Position numbers and translations under genes: made by a program. Below are positions 11,901 to 23,141 of a stretch of DNA of 64,000 nucleotides, piece by piece. The stretch lies in assembly GCA_000727475.1 (NCBI GenBank), contig KL647319.1, forward strand, positions 765,840 through 829,839. Direction: 5' to 3'. Under the pieces are notes generated by a model. That model saw nothing but the letters and a program-made list of their open reading frames with translations. It had not been told where the DNA came from and searched no databases. Position 1 is the stretch's first letter; each line of letters starts with the position of its first letter. This stretch comes from Sarcocystis neurona. Its lineage: Eukaryota > Apicomplexa > Conoidasida > Eucoccidiorida > Sarcocystidae.

Positions 11901-14596
11901 ATCCCCATCTACCTACATATATGTATGTGTCTATATTTATATATCTATCTATCCACATTTGCAGCTGTCTATATCTATATCCATGTCTATCTGTTTATCG
12001 CTCTCTCTCTCTCTATATATATATATATATGTATCTCTGTCTCTGTGTATATGTGTATGTGTATACACGTGTGTCTCCCCTTCGCATGTCTAGACATCGC
12101 TGGTAGTTGAGAGAGGTGTCTACTTTTAGAGTTCGGCTTCCCGATTCTCGCAGCGTGCGTCTGCGTGCATGCGGCGTCTTTTATTTGTATATCTGCGGGG
12201 CTGTATATACGTGTCCGTCTGTCCCAAATCCCTCTCTTTTTCTGCTGAGCAGCTGCTTGAAGCAACAGGAGCTCCACAAAACTACCGCACGCGCCTCCTC
12301 AGCTACTCGCAGGTAAATTCGCCGGTTTTCTTCACTTCTTCATTTTTTGGATTTCCTTCGATCTGCTGCGATGTCTTCCCCGCGCACAGCAACGAACTGT
12401 GGACGCAAGTGCACACAAAATAGCAACACACACCGGCCTACTGCAGACACTCTTCGTCGATGCAAATGAATATATACATAGAGGTCGACGTATATATCCA
12501 TAGATATATACTTCTGCAGAACGTAAGGACTGCACATATATACAAGTCTACCTATCTATGCGTGTATGTATAGACACAGAAGTCTACAAAAGTATCTACA
12601 TTTATACATATATACAGAGATCCAACTACACGTATACATACATATATATATATATAGATCCACGTGCACGTATACATACGTATATACATATATACGTATA
12701 TATTTCTCTCTCTCTGTATATATATGTCAATATTGGATACAGAGATCTACACTAATAAACGTGTATATATGCAGAGACAGAGAGATGAAGATATATGTAC
12801 GTCTGCAGGTATACGCGTCAACAGTGTGGGGAGACCTCTCCCAAGTAGGCGTCTATTTTTTATATATATTTGTCTAAGCGTGTAGGTGTGTCTGTGCATG
12901 CCATCTGCATGCAGACATAAATATATGGGCGTGTGTATAAGCGTGTTTCTCTCTGTTGCCAAGTCGAACACTTTGCGCCTGCATGCGTGTGGGTGGGCAG
13001 AAGCCGAACATAAATATGGAAGAGTTTGGAGCTCTACAAATACTTCATCAGCATCCGCGCATACTCGTCCACATATACACGTATTCACGTATAGATATGG
13101 CGGGGAGAAATAGCCGGGTAGATCTGCTGCTTGAACCCCGGGATTCCTTCGCATGCACCCCAGCACATATATATGTAGCTATACTACATCCGCAGCTGCA
13201 GACACGTCCGTAGAGATATATACAAGTGCAGCGCAGCATATATGTATAATATGCATGTCTGCCCATGCAGTATACATATACGTATATGTGTGTGTTTGAA
13301 TATGTGTATATAGACGTGGGTGGTATATATATGGCTACGCACGCACACAAATAGCCGGGATTTCCTCGATTCTCTTCGATATGCAGATATATGTGCATCT
13401 TCAAGACGCATGCATGGGCGTGCATGCGCATATATACAGAAGTGGGGGTGATTCCTATGCTTCTATTGTGCGTCTAACTCTATATACTTCTATATGTAAT
13501 ATATATGTATATATTCATTTGGTCTCTCCCTATGTACATACGTACATATGCTTATATACACATATATGTGTATCTATATCTGCCTGTATCTCTGGAACTG
13601 TAATTACTTGAATAAACATACATACATATAACGATTGAATATATATATATATGTATGTGTGTATATGTGTTTGTATGTGTAGGGATTGCACATGAGAAAA
13701 GGGTGTGCGTTTTGCATGCACCACGGGTCATAGTAATGGGGAGTCCACATTGAGAATGCTTGGCGTGTTATTCCTGAATTTCTTCACAGACACATCATCC
13801 CAAATACGCCTTTCTTCTCCTTTTTCCCTTCTCTTCTTGATATATTCGTATATACACATGTCCATATATTTGATCCACATGCATACATATATATATATAT
13901 ATACGTGTTTATATGTGTATAGGGATCGCGACACGTTGTACTTGTGTATGTCTATATGTGTGTGTGTGTGGGTGTGTGTATGTGTGTGACTGGTACACGC
14001 CTTGCAGATTGATGTGTGTTTATATACGTGCGTACGGATATATACATACATGTAGTACGTGCAGATATATATGTATACACATGCATGCAGAGAAGGATAT
14101 ATTTTGTAGTGGACATGGCTGTGTGATGTGGGCGGACGCGCAGTCTTCCTCGGTCGTGGAGCCGACGGCCTCTTCCGTCTCCTACGCAGCCTTCGTAATA
14201 TCGCACCTTCCGCCAGAAGCGCAGCACGGAGCAGCAGCAGCAGCAACACCGCCGTCAGCAGCGGCAGCAGTCCTCCCGACAACACCAGCAGCGGCGCCAC
14301 CAACGGCCACACCAGCAGGAGTGCTGCCGACAACAGCAGCAGCAACGCCGCCGACGCCAGAAGCAGCAGTCCTGCCGACAACAGCAGCAGCAGCACTGCC
14401 GCCGACAACAGCAGCAGCAGCACTGCCGCCGACAACAGCAGCAGCAGCACTGCCGCCGACAACCGCAGCAGCTGCAGCAGTGCCGCCGACAGCAGCAACA
14501 ACAGAAGCACCACCGACAGCAGGAGCACCGCCGGGAGCAGCGGCAGGAGCCGCGGAGGCGGATCCCGAGGCGTACGGGAGTGACTCCGGTAAGTGA
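901..14596 (+). CDS. MEMO1: MEMO1-family protein, 5'-partial, at least 10 exons
   Basis: Exons read from splice sites: 901-1019, 2280-2391, 3853-3917, 4425-4456, 5438-5484, 7137-7197, 8502-8550, 10439-10509, 12250-12312, 14144-14596. Every junction is phase-compatible. In order they encode the MEMO hallmarks: RRVFVLGPSHHAYF; GEDEAEHSVELQLP; FKLVPVVVGDL; LLLPYFLDP; IFSSDFCHWGSR; the LDREG helix; RTGNTICGHNPI; RLLSYSQ/SSS; and ASSVSYAA. Human MEMO1 (297 aa) is a metal-binding, dioxygenase-fold protein linked to cytoskeletal and redox signalling. Its ligand residues H81 (GPSHH) and C244 (TICG) are kept. The exon with H49 (PHAGY) is not seen and is probably left of position 1. About 356 residues are visible, including a repetitive Ala/Pro/Thr extension after the conserved end (SVSYAA). 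The final GGTAAGTGA can be read as a stop or as a 5' splice site, so the C-terminus is uncertain. Identification is by recalled family motifs, not by a search. Confidence 0.92.
1147..2273 (+). repeat. 1.1 kb imperfect CTG/TTG tract inside MEMO intron
   Basis: Almost pure (CTG/TTG/GCT) triplets run from 1147 to 2273 and end six bases before the acceptor tatgtgtag at 2279. Two frames stay open for hundreds of codons, giving poly-Leu/Val and poly-Ala/Val. The flanking exons (end 1019, start 2280) join in phase as GCA-GTG. Counting residues across this join against human MEMO1, the loop between the LD and VF positions is 11 residues in both. The tract is therefore read as intronic. Confidence 0.85.
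3455..3845 (+). repeat. CTG/TTG tract upstream of MEMO exon 3853-3917
   Basis: Imperfect CTG, TTG and GCT triplets fill the last 400 bases of intron 2392-3852. They run up to the acceptor ggggcgtgcag before the FKLVPVVVGDL exon. The same arrangement (sense-strand CTG, then the exon) recurs at 5402-5437, 7015-7136 and 10078-10438. Confidence 0.8.
5635..5673 (+). repeat. CTT/TCT microsatellite in MEMO intron
   Basis: A run of CTT triplets with one CGT interruption lies in the intron between exons 5438-5484 and 7137-7197. The rest of this intron before the gap is pyrimidine-rich, then (TA)n. Confidence 0.85.
6152..6946. other. Assembly gap (795 N)
   Basis: An unbroken run of N. It lies inside the MEMO intron 5485-7136; no exon is missing here, because the flanking exons (HWGSR and FKYTYLPEAP) join in phase with no loss against the family. 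Frames crossing it are meaningless. TATA and TCTC microsatellites flank it, a likely reason for the assembly failure. Confidence 0.98.
7015..7136 (+). repeat. CTG/CTT tract ending at MEMO acceptor 7136
   Basis: Imperfect CTG triplets end in ctgctgcag directly before the exon beginning CTTCAAATAC (FKYTYLPEAP). The tract supplies the sequence where a polypyrimidine tract would normally lie. Confidence 0.8.
7330..9420. repeat. TATA/CTATCTA microsatellite block
   Basis: Dense (TA)n, TATATATCTATC and TATGTATG arrays fill MEMO introns 7198-8501 and 8551-10438. The only interruption is the 49-nt exon at 8502-8550. The long Tyr/Ile/Leu frames here are products of the array. A segment reading gtctacaggtctgtattaggc recurs about 80 bp apart near 8107 and 8188, with a weaker third copy near 8270. 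Confidence 0.85.
10090..10270 (+). repeat. 18-bp minisatellite, about ten copies, upstream of MEMO exon
   Basis: The unit gctgctactgcagatcct (18 bp) is repeated about ten times; the last three copies have GTT for CTA. In frame it reads (AATADP)n on plus or (GSAVAA)n on minus, so no frame contains stops. It continues as CTG triplets to the acceptor at 10438. Each unit holds a PstI-like ctgcag that resembles a 3' splice site. Confidence 0.9.
11100..12100. repeat. (TA)n / CTCTCTATATA microsatellite block in MEMO intron
   Basis: Alternating TA with CTCT and GTGT arrays fills intron 10510-12249. A short segment reading taggtcctatagatcg is tandemly repeated near 11394 and 11447. No coding signal was seen. 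Confidence 0.8.
12245..12252 (+). other. Tandem (NAGNAG) 3' splice site of MEMO exon 9
   Basis: The sequence tctgctgagcag before CTGCTTGAAG has two acceptors three bases apart, in the same phase. Use of the first adds one Gln. Residue counting against the human loop between the CG-x-x-PI motif and the next conserved Glu fits the longer form, so 12250 was chosen as the exon start. Confidence 0.6.
12313..14143 (+). other. Last MEMO intron, no gene seen
   Basis: The donor CAG|gtaaat and acceptor gcggacgcgcag|TCT flank 1.8 kb of TATA/TGTG microsatellite and mixed sequence. It has no CTG tract before its acceptor, an exception to the pattern in the other introns. A few minus frames of 60-140 codons show no recognisable motif. 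Confidence 0.7.
14346..14480 (+). repeat. 27-bp coding repeats (LPPTTAAAA) in MEMO C-terminal extension
   Basis: Three near-identical 27-bp units (gcactgccgccgacaacagcagcagca) plus degenerate flanking copies encode a Leu-Pro-Pro-Thr-Thr-Ala array. They follow the conserved MEMO end (SVSYAA) in the same frame. Runs of GCA/CAG on the sense strand match other coding tracts in the window. Confidence 0.7.
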
Positions 14597-14934
14597 GTCC
14601 CCAGACAGCAGCAGCAGCAGATGAAAGCGAGAGACAGGGCAGCAAGCGCAGCAGCTCCCCTGCTGAGACCGTCCGGCGTCGTACCCAGGCTTCTCGCAAC
14701 CCCCAGGAAACCGGAGTACCAGCAGCAGCAGCAGCGAATATTGGCAGCAGCAGCAGCAGCGGCAGCACCCACGCAGGGCATGACGGGCGGTCACTGCGGC
14801 ACCAGAGAAAAACAGCAGCAAAACAAACGCGCTGCAGCAGACGTGGGGTGGAGAAGGAGAAAACGAGCGGTGAGGGCAGCAGCAGAAATGGCGAAGCCGC
14901 GGAACTCCACATCACTCGCCGATCTACGGGGATG

Positions 14935-15202
14935 ACGCGTCGAGCCGCTGCAGCTCTACAGAAGGGACTGTACTCCCGAGAAAACTCAACAAAATGCAGT
15001 AGCAAGAGAAGCAACAACAGCAGCAGCAGCGAGCTCAGTCGCAACAGCAGTAATGGCAACAGCAGCAGCAGGAGCTTTGTCAACAATTTTTGAAGCACAG
15101 CAACAGCAACTGCAGCAGAAGCAGCAGCAAGATGAATACCAACTGCGATGGCAAGAGCAGCAGCAAGTGCTTCGCCAACAATTAGAGGAGCAAGACAAAT
15201 AA
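14935..15202 (+). CDS. Gln/Ala-rich open stretch, unknown, possibly partial exon
   Basis: A plus frame open across 14935-15202 ends in a Gln-rich coiled-coil-like segment (QQDEYQLRWQEQQQVLRQQL) before TAA. The only in-frame ATG is at 15053. It lies just downstream of the MEMO stop in a region (14600-15540) crowded with CAG triplets on the plus strand, which marks exons elsewhere here. It could be a further MEMO exon if GGTAAGTGA at 14588 is a donor, a separate gene, or transcribed 3' repeat. No family was recognised. Confidence 0.3.
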
Positions 15203-15411
15203 CAACAGCAGTCGCGCAAGAGCAGTAGTACCAGCAGCAATAGCCAAACCAAGAGCAGCAGCACGAGCAACGTCAGCAACTGCAATGGTAACAAAGAAGA
15301 CAGCAATAGTGAGACGATCTCGCAGCAGTAGCAAGACCGGCAGCAAGGACAGTAGCAACATCAGCCTCAGCGTAAACAAAGCGCTCCCAGGAGCAGCAAG
15401 AGCTGCTGCAA

Positions 15412-15488
15412 GAACAGCAGCAGCAAGAACAGCAGCAGCAAGAACAGCAGCAGCAAGAACAGCAGCAGCAAGAACAGCAGCAGCAGCA
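15412..15488 (+). repeat. 15-bp CAG-type minisatellite
   Basis: The unit agaacagcagcagca is repeated about five times (RTAAA on plus, LAAAV on minus), then decays into CAG triplets. All frames are open, so the strand of any coding cannot be told from it. Confidence 0.8.
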
Positions 15489-15927
15489 ACAGCAACAGCT
15501 GCAAAAGGAGCAGCAACAGCAAGAACAATGAAAGTCATCCCAGCGACTCACAGAAAGAGAAGCCTTTGTGCGGGCCGGGCTACGGAACTGCAGCATGCGC
15601 AGAAGCAGTGCATTTCTACCCTTCGGCGGCCGCCAGCAAGACTGCTCATGGGGTTTGTGTGTGTGAGTGAGCTGGTGGGTGTACGTACACTTAAAAATGT
15701 GTGCGCGTGCAGCTAAGAAGTGTATGCGTTGATATTTTCTTGAGAAGGCGGAAGGCACGTATCTGTGAAACGAGGTTCAACACAGGTGGCGCCACAGACA
15801 CACATGGCGAGACGAGACACGTAAAGAAGGAGACATTTGGAGAAACGAGACGCCTGTCTCGGTGCTGCCTCGTGTATATAACGCACGCAAATTCGCAGGA
15901 AGAGAGACACGTTTGGGTGAAGCCAAC

Positions 15928-16143
15928 ATGCCGCCGAGAGTCGCTGCGAAGGGCCTCCCCGCACACGAAGCAGCGCAGGAGCACCAACAGCAGCAGCAGC
16001 ACCAACAGCAGCAGCAACAGCAGCAGTGGTTACGTAGAGCTGCCCCCGCATCCCGCTCCTCCGCGTGCACAAGTGTAGACGCTGAAGGGAAAAGCAGCAG
16101 TCTCTGCACCGCCTTCTCTGCGTCCGCTTCCACAGTCGCATAG
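15928..16143 (+). CDS. Small Gln-rich hypothetical protein
   Basis: An ATG in a fair context (caacATGCC) opens a 71-codon frame with a His/Gln run in the middle and a TAG at 16141. It matches no family I know. On the minus strand the same DNA gives a CTG tract followed by a possible acceptor (cccttcgcag), so it could instead be an intron end of a minus-strand gene. Confidence 0.25.
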   Translation: MPPRVAAKGLPAHEAAQEHQQQQQHQQQQQQQQWLRRAAPASRSSACTSVDAEGKSSSLCTAFSASASTVA

Positions 16144-16189
16144 CAACAGATCTCAGAATCCCGACGTACGCGTTCCTACAAATATGTGC

Positions 16190-16560
16190 AGCCGGTACAT
16201 TCACATACGTGTATATATATATATATATATGCACATGTATACATTCAAACATCCACTTACACATACACACATACATACAAACACACATACATACATATAT
16301 ACATACATAGCTGCGTACAGATAAAACCGTGCATATATATATATACATACATACATACATACACACATACATATACACGTACAACCATACGGACGTAACA
16401 ACATATGTACATACATTCATGCATACATACATATACACATACAACCGTACATATATATGTATACACGCATGCATAGATACATATACGCATACAACCACAC
16501 ACATAAATGTGTGTATATATATATATATATATATATGTATATCTGCGGGCATACATAACT
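16190..16560. repeat. TATA / ACATACAT microsatellites
   Basis: (TA)n blocks alternate with ACATACAT arrays. Tyr/Ile/His frames on both strands are low-complexity products. No gene seen. Confidence 0.85.
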
Positions 16561-16599
16561 ACAACGCAGGTAGGTGTGTGAAGCGAGCCGTACGTTGGC

Positions 16600-19500
16600 G
16601 AAGGGAGTATTTTTATATTATCAGCACACAGCAGTGGCATTCACAGGGTGTGGAAGGGACCATTTTCTAGCGTTGTGTGGGAGTCCAGTTTCTTGAGTAG
16701 GTTGTGGACTTCACTTGCATTTGCGTAGCAGACGCATGCAGTTGTGCGGGTGTGAGCCCAGACGCTACGGCACACAGAGGAGAGAACTGCAGCGTGACGC
16801 ACTGTCTGAAATTTCGTCACCCAACTACCTGCGGAAGCAGAGGTCTAAATTGAGTCGTGGAGCCGTTGGTTTGCACAAGAGGGAAACAAACCGGTGTGCA
16901 CGGCGTTTCTGTGTGAGAGTGAGAAGGCGATGGCGGTAGCTGCTGTGAAGCGAAGCAGCAACAGTGCCGCGGCAGGTCTCAGACACCTGTGAAACGGCAG
17001 CAGTAGAAGTGGGTGTCTCTGTACAGGCTGCAGTCGACGGTACATGCGGAGGAGACGCAGGGAGGCTGTCACGAAAATCAGGCCGCATGGGTCTGCAAGC
17101 CACCTCGCTTACACATGAGAAGCACAATGCAGACGGCCCGGATGCCTGCGACACCGCTGCTGGTAGCGGTGACACCGTCGGCTTCACACAGGGTCCTGGT
17201 TTGATAGGCACGCATTGCCTATTTGTCTGTTTAACGCGAGCTGGAGAAAAATTCGACAGAAGCACTTCCAAGTGGCAGCGTATGAGAAATCTCGAAGACA
17301 GAACGCGTGTGCAGCTGCCTCGTTCCTCCCCGGAACCCGGAGGGAGAAAGAAACAATGTGTGTGGAAGACGCATGCAAGAGCGGTCCTACGGGGGACCTG
17401 CATGCACCTGTCGTGTGGAGAGTCAATTTCCCTCTTGCCGGCGCACTAGTCAGGCGGGATTCTTTCTGTATTACCTAGAATACTGAATGAATTATACAGA
17501 ATATTCTAGAACCGAGCAGCAACACGAGACGGAAGCGCACTGGGTGTAGTGCAAAAGGGGGAAGGAAAGCGCGACACAGATGTATGGAAAACAGGTGGTA
17601 GCCACCAGGCAGCAAGTGTCATGCACCGCACAACATGTGTTACCCACCAAGCACGCGCAACAGATCGAAGACACGCAGGTGAAGAGAGGGAAGGAAGCAC
17701 AAGTCGCGACTCCCTGTCAGCAACAAACAAGCAGATGTCGAGCAGCAGCAGCAACAGGATCTACTGCAGAAGTCTATGCTGGTGCGGCTTTGTGCAGTGC
17801 GTGCGTCGCTGCGCTCCGTTCACGGGAATGCCGAAGCCGTCATGCGAATGTCCATGCGCTCGTCCCACGCCTGTGCCGCTGCAGGGCGTCGCCCACGTGC
17901 TCCGCAGCAGGTACACAGCGAACTGTACAGGTCCTGTAGTTCACTCCCAGATTCACACAAGAGGAGTGAAGCACAGCCCCGCGGAGTGGAGGAGTGAACT
18001 GCTGATACCCCGCGGTACTTTCTAGTGGGCGTACGTAGAGGTGCATGCAGATTGTTGCTGTCAGCAGCAGGGACACACGGTGCACCGTAGCGCGTGAACG
18101 ACTCGGGGTAACTCCTTGCGTTGTGCGTCCACCTAGAATGTGTCTACAAATAGTTCTGCAGCGTGCGTGCCTTGCGCCGGCTGCAGTGACCTACGTTGCC
18201 GCATTGGTGTCTTGCCAAGTGGAGTACGGTGATTGCAGCAGCACCCTCGAGCAGCTGGACATGCGACTTGTCCTGTGTCGGTAGGGGAAGGAAGCGCAGG
18301 GGAACGCACGTGGGGAGAAGTGAAGCAGAGAGTCTGCGGAAAGCAGAAGGACGCCGCGCGTGGGTGAAAGGTGAAACGCTAGTGTTGTCGAGCAGGCCCC
18401 GCTTGAGAGTCCCACTTTTAAGACGAGGACGCGTTGTTCATGAATGACTTCGGAAGAATCATCGTGGCATCGCGATTTCAAACATATTTGCATGTCAATT
18501 TCCTCGTGTACACACGTGTGTGTGTGTGTGTCTATGAAGACTGCGTTCATCTGCATATTTTTGCATGCATCTGTGCAGAAAACAGGCGTGCAAAGAAATC
18601 TACAACGCCTTCGTTCGTGCAGTAGAATCGGGCAACTTTTCACCTCTGCGCACCCAGGTGTTCGATTTCCTTGTAGGAGATGCAACTGCCTGACTTTCCG
18701 TAGGCAAAACGTTTGACGTGCACGCGCACCGGGTTCACGTAGTCTAGTGCACAAGCCCCAGCGTGCGTCTGTATAGAAAACTGTTGCACTGCACAAGCAG
18801 ACTAAAATCACACTCCACAAAGAGGCTCCGTTGCCGGAGAGGCGTTGCCTGCTCCACTTCAACTCGTGGGAAACCAGCGCTTCGCCGCTTGGAAGTAGTC
18901 GTGGACGAACGGCGAATACAGGTGTCGACAGACAGCCAAAAGCGGCTGCGTACCGTCCGCGCATGCTACGGCAATTCTATACTGCCGCATGCAACACGCT
19001 CGCATGCGTACGAACAAGAATAGCTATATTTTTCCATGCAGCTGCTGCAGTCCGTAGAACAACAAACGTGGGCAGGCCGGCGGATTAGGCGGAGCAACTC
19101 TGTGTCTACCGAAATTTACATGCATGCGTGCATGCATGCAAGTGGGGTGATATGACCTGCAAGCGAATTCGGAAGATCCGATGACAGTGCGCTTACGTGT
19201 AGATGCATCCGTCTAACATACGTATCTCCACAAATCCTGCATAGGAACATTCCGCGCATGTATATGTAAACGCATACGTGCCGCCGCAGAGAATACATAT
19301 GTATACACAAATTATGAAGTGTGCATACATGTATATATATACATATATATGTCAGTCCGAGTGCACTGCGTATATAGGTGCTGATAGAAGCTGAGAGAAT
19401 GTAGTTGTATACAATGCTGTGAAGGTAAGTAGACGCACACGCGAGATCGAAAGTAAAACACATACGTGGGCTTCTCGAACTAGCCGCTGCGGGCACCTGT

Positions 19501-19900
19501 ACAGATTTACAGGGAAGAGCGAGGGGGCAACGGGGACTACACCGTCGTAACTTGTGCGTCTGCAGGAGACAGTGCTGAGCTCCTGGTGCAACGCGTTGCG
19601 GAGCAGAAAGTGGTGATGCCTCGAGTTGGCGTGCGTCACAACGTGATGCCTCGAATCCTTTTTCCGCGAAAGGACGTGTACGTTCCCACGCAGCCGAAGT
19701 CGCGTGCACACACGCACCAGTCACGCACTGTATTTCCACGCGCACAAACGAGTGCTTCTCAGCCGTGTCTACGGAGGGAAGGTGAGCAGCATTGCCCCCA
19801 AAATACTACAAGCAGGATGCTCAGAGCTGACTCTTTGCATTCGCATTTTACACGTCAAGCGACAGGGCTTCTGACAGGCGTCCTGCAGCTTCGTCGCTAA
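16600..19900. other. Repeat-poor segment, no gene assigned
   Basis: This 3.3 kb lies between the converging MEMO and Tim44 genes and is nearly free of TATA and CAG arrays. Frames of 60-257 codons occur on both strands (the longest is minus 18191-18964). None shows conserved motifs or a codon pattern clearly better than its opposite strand. It may hold UTRs or fast-evolving exons. Confidence 0.5.
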
Positions 19901-20514
19901 CGGTTCCACACGTGAGGATAGACAGAGAGAGATATATGGGGCGCGTCCATAGACATATGTATTTATATCTATATATATAGCGAAACGCTCAGTAGGTGTT
20001 TTGTTTGTTGCAGCAGCACATGGGGGGAAAGTCCGTCACGACGCGGAGTAGGTACACCAGGTGCACAGAATGCGATGCAAGTCAAAGGGTTGTGCAGGTG
20101 CAAAGGTCAGCAGTCGCTCTCCCGAAGAATGCGTTGCAGTAGGGAGGATGACGGAAGGACTGAGGAAAACTGCGCATCTGCCACTGCCGCTGAACAGGCA
20201 GGAAACAGCAATTGCTGCAACGCGATTATATGAACCAGTAATTAGAGCAACAACCTCTCCACAGATATATATATATATATGTACATATATATATTCATAT
20301 ATATACCTACCTTTATAATTACGTCTTCTGATTTGTGCTCGCGGTATATTTCTTGCTGGCAACAAAAACTCTCGTGTTCGACTCTGGTGGCTGGCGTTGC
20401 ATGCGATGGCGACAGTACAGCGACACTTGCTGCTGCACGTTTGGCATTCCTACGCACCCAGGATTCTGCTGCGCTGGCTGTTGCGCAACTTCTTAAATCT
20501 GCCCATTCACACGC

Positions 20515-21618
20515 ATGACCGTTCGACAGAAAGACACGTATATACGTATCTGTAGGGGCAGCTTTACAAATACGTATGTATGTACATATATAGAGGGAGA
20601 GGGTTTTCGTCGTTACAGGGACACTTGCTCCTCCTTCTCTTCTTTCGTCAGCTGCAGACGTGACTGCGCCGTGCGACCTTTCGCTGCAGTAGGTAGGTGG
20701 CAGCAGCAGCAGCAGCTCTTTAAATCCAGTAGCTCCGACGCTACCGCGGTGGACGACGGTGCGCACGTGGACAGCCCATTATACAGGCACACGCGCTCCA
20801 GCGCAGAGCAACCACGACATACTCGCAGCACCTATTGCTGCAGCTCTAGCAGTCCCGTCGCAGCCCTCAACTTCGTGGGCAACATATTACTCGTACACCC
20901 ACGGGGTTGCTGTTTCAGCAGTTGCGGTCCAACATCTCGTCCGTACCACCCCACGCAGTCCGACGCAGGTCCACCCATCGCTGCAGCTTCTGCTCTACCG
21001 AAGGTGTGCTGCTCTATGAGAAGTCACGTTGCAGGCAAACAGCACCCTTGCTGCTGCTGCGTACTGCTAACAGCAAAGCGCCGTACGTTTCTTCTCTGCA
21101 GAAGATCTGCTGCTCCACCCGAAAACACGCTGCAGCCAAACAGCAGCCGTGCTACTACTGCACGCGTCTTCAGCACCATGTCACTATTCATGCTTCATAT
21201 AGACAGCAACCTTACTGCTGTTGCTGCAGCACTGCCAAGAGCAGCAGCGTCTACAAGACGCAGTAGAAACGCACACGCACCGAAGAAGAGTGCTCTCTGC
21301 AGGTGCTGGCATGTTTGCAGTCACCTCGCAAAGCGAGGAATTTTCTTTAACGCCGGCCGATCGTTTGCTGGCACCGTATCCGTCTCTCTTTACCGAGCTA
21401 GTACTGACTACTTTGCCGTAGGCTGCTACGTTGCTCCGGTCGCAACGCACTGGCGTGTGCGTGTGTCTATGATGTATTTACACCCCAGCTGCAGCAGAGA
21501 AGCTCGAGACGTCCACAAAGAGTGCAGAGAAATCGAGTCGCAGAGCTTTTTGTTCGACTTTGTACGGCTTGTTGCACGTCAGAACATGCGTTTGTTTTAC
21601 TTGCAGGAAACCAGATAA
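20515..21618 (+). CDS. 367-codon open frame, doubtful hypothetical protein
   Basis: This is the longest plus frame between MEMO and Tim44. Its first 30 codons come from microsatellite, and composition is Cys/Ser/Arg/His-rich without domains I can name. Another plus frame (20759-21019) is also open. Within it, a roughly 98-bp imperfect duplication (about 21010 and 21108) places similar words, such as CCSMRSHVAGKQHP and CCSTRKHAAAKQQP, in different frames, which argues against a single coding frame. Confidence 0.2.
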   Translation: MTVRQKDTYIRICRGSFTNTYVCTYIEGEGFRRYRDTCSSFSSFVSCRRDCAVRPFAAVGRWQQQQQLFKSSSSDATAVDDGAHVDSPLYRHTRSSAEQPRHTRSTYCCSSSSPVAALNFVGNILLVHPRGCCFSSCGPTSRPYHPTQSDAGPPIAAASALPKVCCSMRSHVAGKQHPCCCCVLLTAKRRTFLLCRRSAAPPENTLQPNSSRATTARVFSTMSLFMLHIDSNLTAVAAALPRAAASTRRSRNAHAPKKSALCRCWHVCSHLAKRGIFFNAGRSFAGTVSVSLYRASTDYFAVGCYVAPVATHWRVRVSMMYLHPSCSREARDVHKECREIESQSFLFDFVRLVARQNMRLFYLQETR

Positions 21619-21829
21619 TGTAAACGTTCACACACAACGTCTCGTAAGACGAGAAAAGAACAAAAGAGTTCCTTTTACACGCGAACACACAGACCCATGA
21701 ATTCGTCCCCCGTTGCCGGGTGTACATACACCCCGCACGTCCCAGTGTTGCTCTCAGACTCGTACGGAGAGCGTCACCTCCTTCTGTTCACTCTCCCATG
21801 TGAAAGCCCACATACATGTATTTCTCCAC

Positions 21830-22460
21830 GCTTTCGCATGTATATAGTAGAAACGCTACCTTATAATAACTCGTGCTTACACATATATATAGACATATTT
21901 ACTTGCACGTATGTCTATGTACACCACTATAAACACAGAGAGATATATTCTATGTGAATCTATCCATCTGTTGTACGTGCGAGCGCAGATACATACACGC
22001 CTATACGCACGTCTTGTGTGTGTAGGTGACCACACGTACGAATACATTACATATAGTTACATACATTACTGTACACATATACATACATATACATACAAGT
22101 CTCTACAAATGTATACACGTGGACGGCCACCGCAATTAGATCTGCTTCCGCTCTCCCGCGCTGCTGAGAAACAAAACCGCTTCGACGACTCCAGAGCAAC
22201 TTCATGGCCTCGCGAGCGGTCTTCCCCGTTAGAAACACATTTGCGCTCCCATACATACATACATACATACGTACATACAACATCCATAGCCCGTGTGCTA
22301 CAGATAGATACGAATATATACATATATGTATACATATATATATATATACGTGACCTACGTATTCTACGCGTATACAGCTGTACATGTAGACGTGTACCTT
22401 TACATATCTAAATACATACATACACACATATATACATATATATATATCTATATATATATC
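21830..22460. repeat. TATA/CATACA microsatellite block downstream of Tim44
   Basis: (TA)n, ACATACAT and CGTACATA arrays surround about 120 bp of ordinary sequence. No gene seen. Any 3' UTR of the minus-strand Tim44 gene (stop at 22704) would run into it. Confidence 0.75.
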
Positions 22461-22703
22461 CAGGTTCGTTTGCCATAGCCGCTGGCGTGTGTCTTGGGAG
22501 CAATTGAATATATACGACTGGCGTACGCCCGACTCTGTTTTTGATCACTTCCGAAATATCTTCGCGTATCCTGTTGAGATTTCTCTCTTCTTCTGCGTGT
22601 GTCTCTGTACGTACTGCATGCGTGGACGTTCGAGCTTCTATAGAATGAAAGTACGGCACATCTCATCACCGCACGGCAGATGTAAAGCAGCACAATGTAA
22701 ACT

Positions 22704-23110
22704 TCACCAGACGGCCTCGCTTCCCACAATTGCAATTTCTTGTATCTGGCAAAAGCAGCAAAAACAACACACACACACATACACACACAGAAGAGAAGTT
22801 GTACGGGTGTGACAGAGACAGATACACACACACATAGAGACACAGGGAAAGTCGTGCATGTAGGACGGAGACAGATAAACAAAGGGGGAGACAGACGAAA
22901 AGTAGTAGATGTGAGACGGAGACAGATACACAGACATAACAGAAGAAAAGTAATAGATGTGAGACAGAGACAGATACGCATACACACACACGCACACAGA
23001 GACACGCGCACACGGACGCACCAACAAAAGTACCTTTTTTTTCATCCTTGCATGCATTGTCCGGAGAAAGAGAGAGCACCTAGATATATGGACACCGATG
23101 TTTGCAGAGC

Positions 23111-23141
<31 letters not shown>

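Noticed and set aside
13728..15098. 456-codon minus frame rich in Leu
   Set aside because: It is the shadow of plus-strand CAG coding repeats of the MEMO extension joined to microsatellite.
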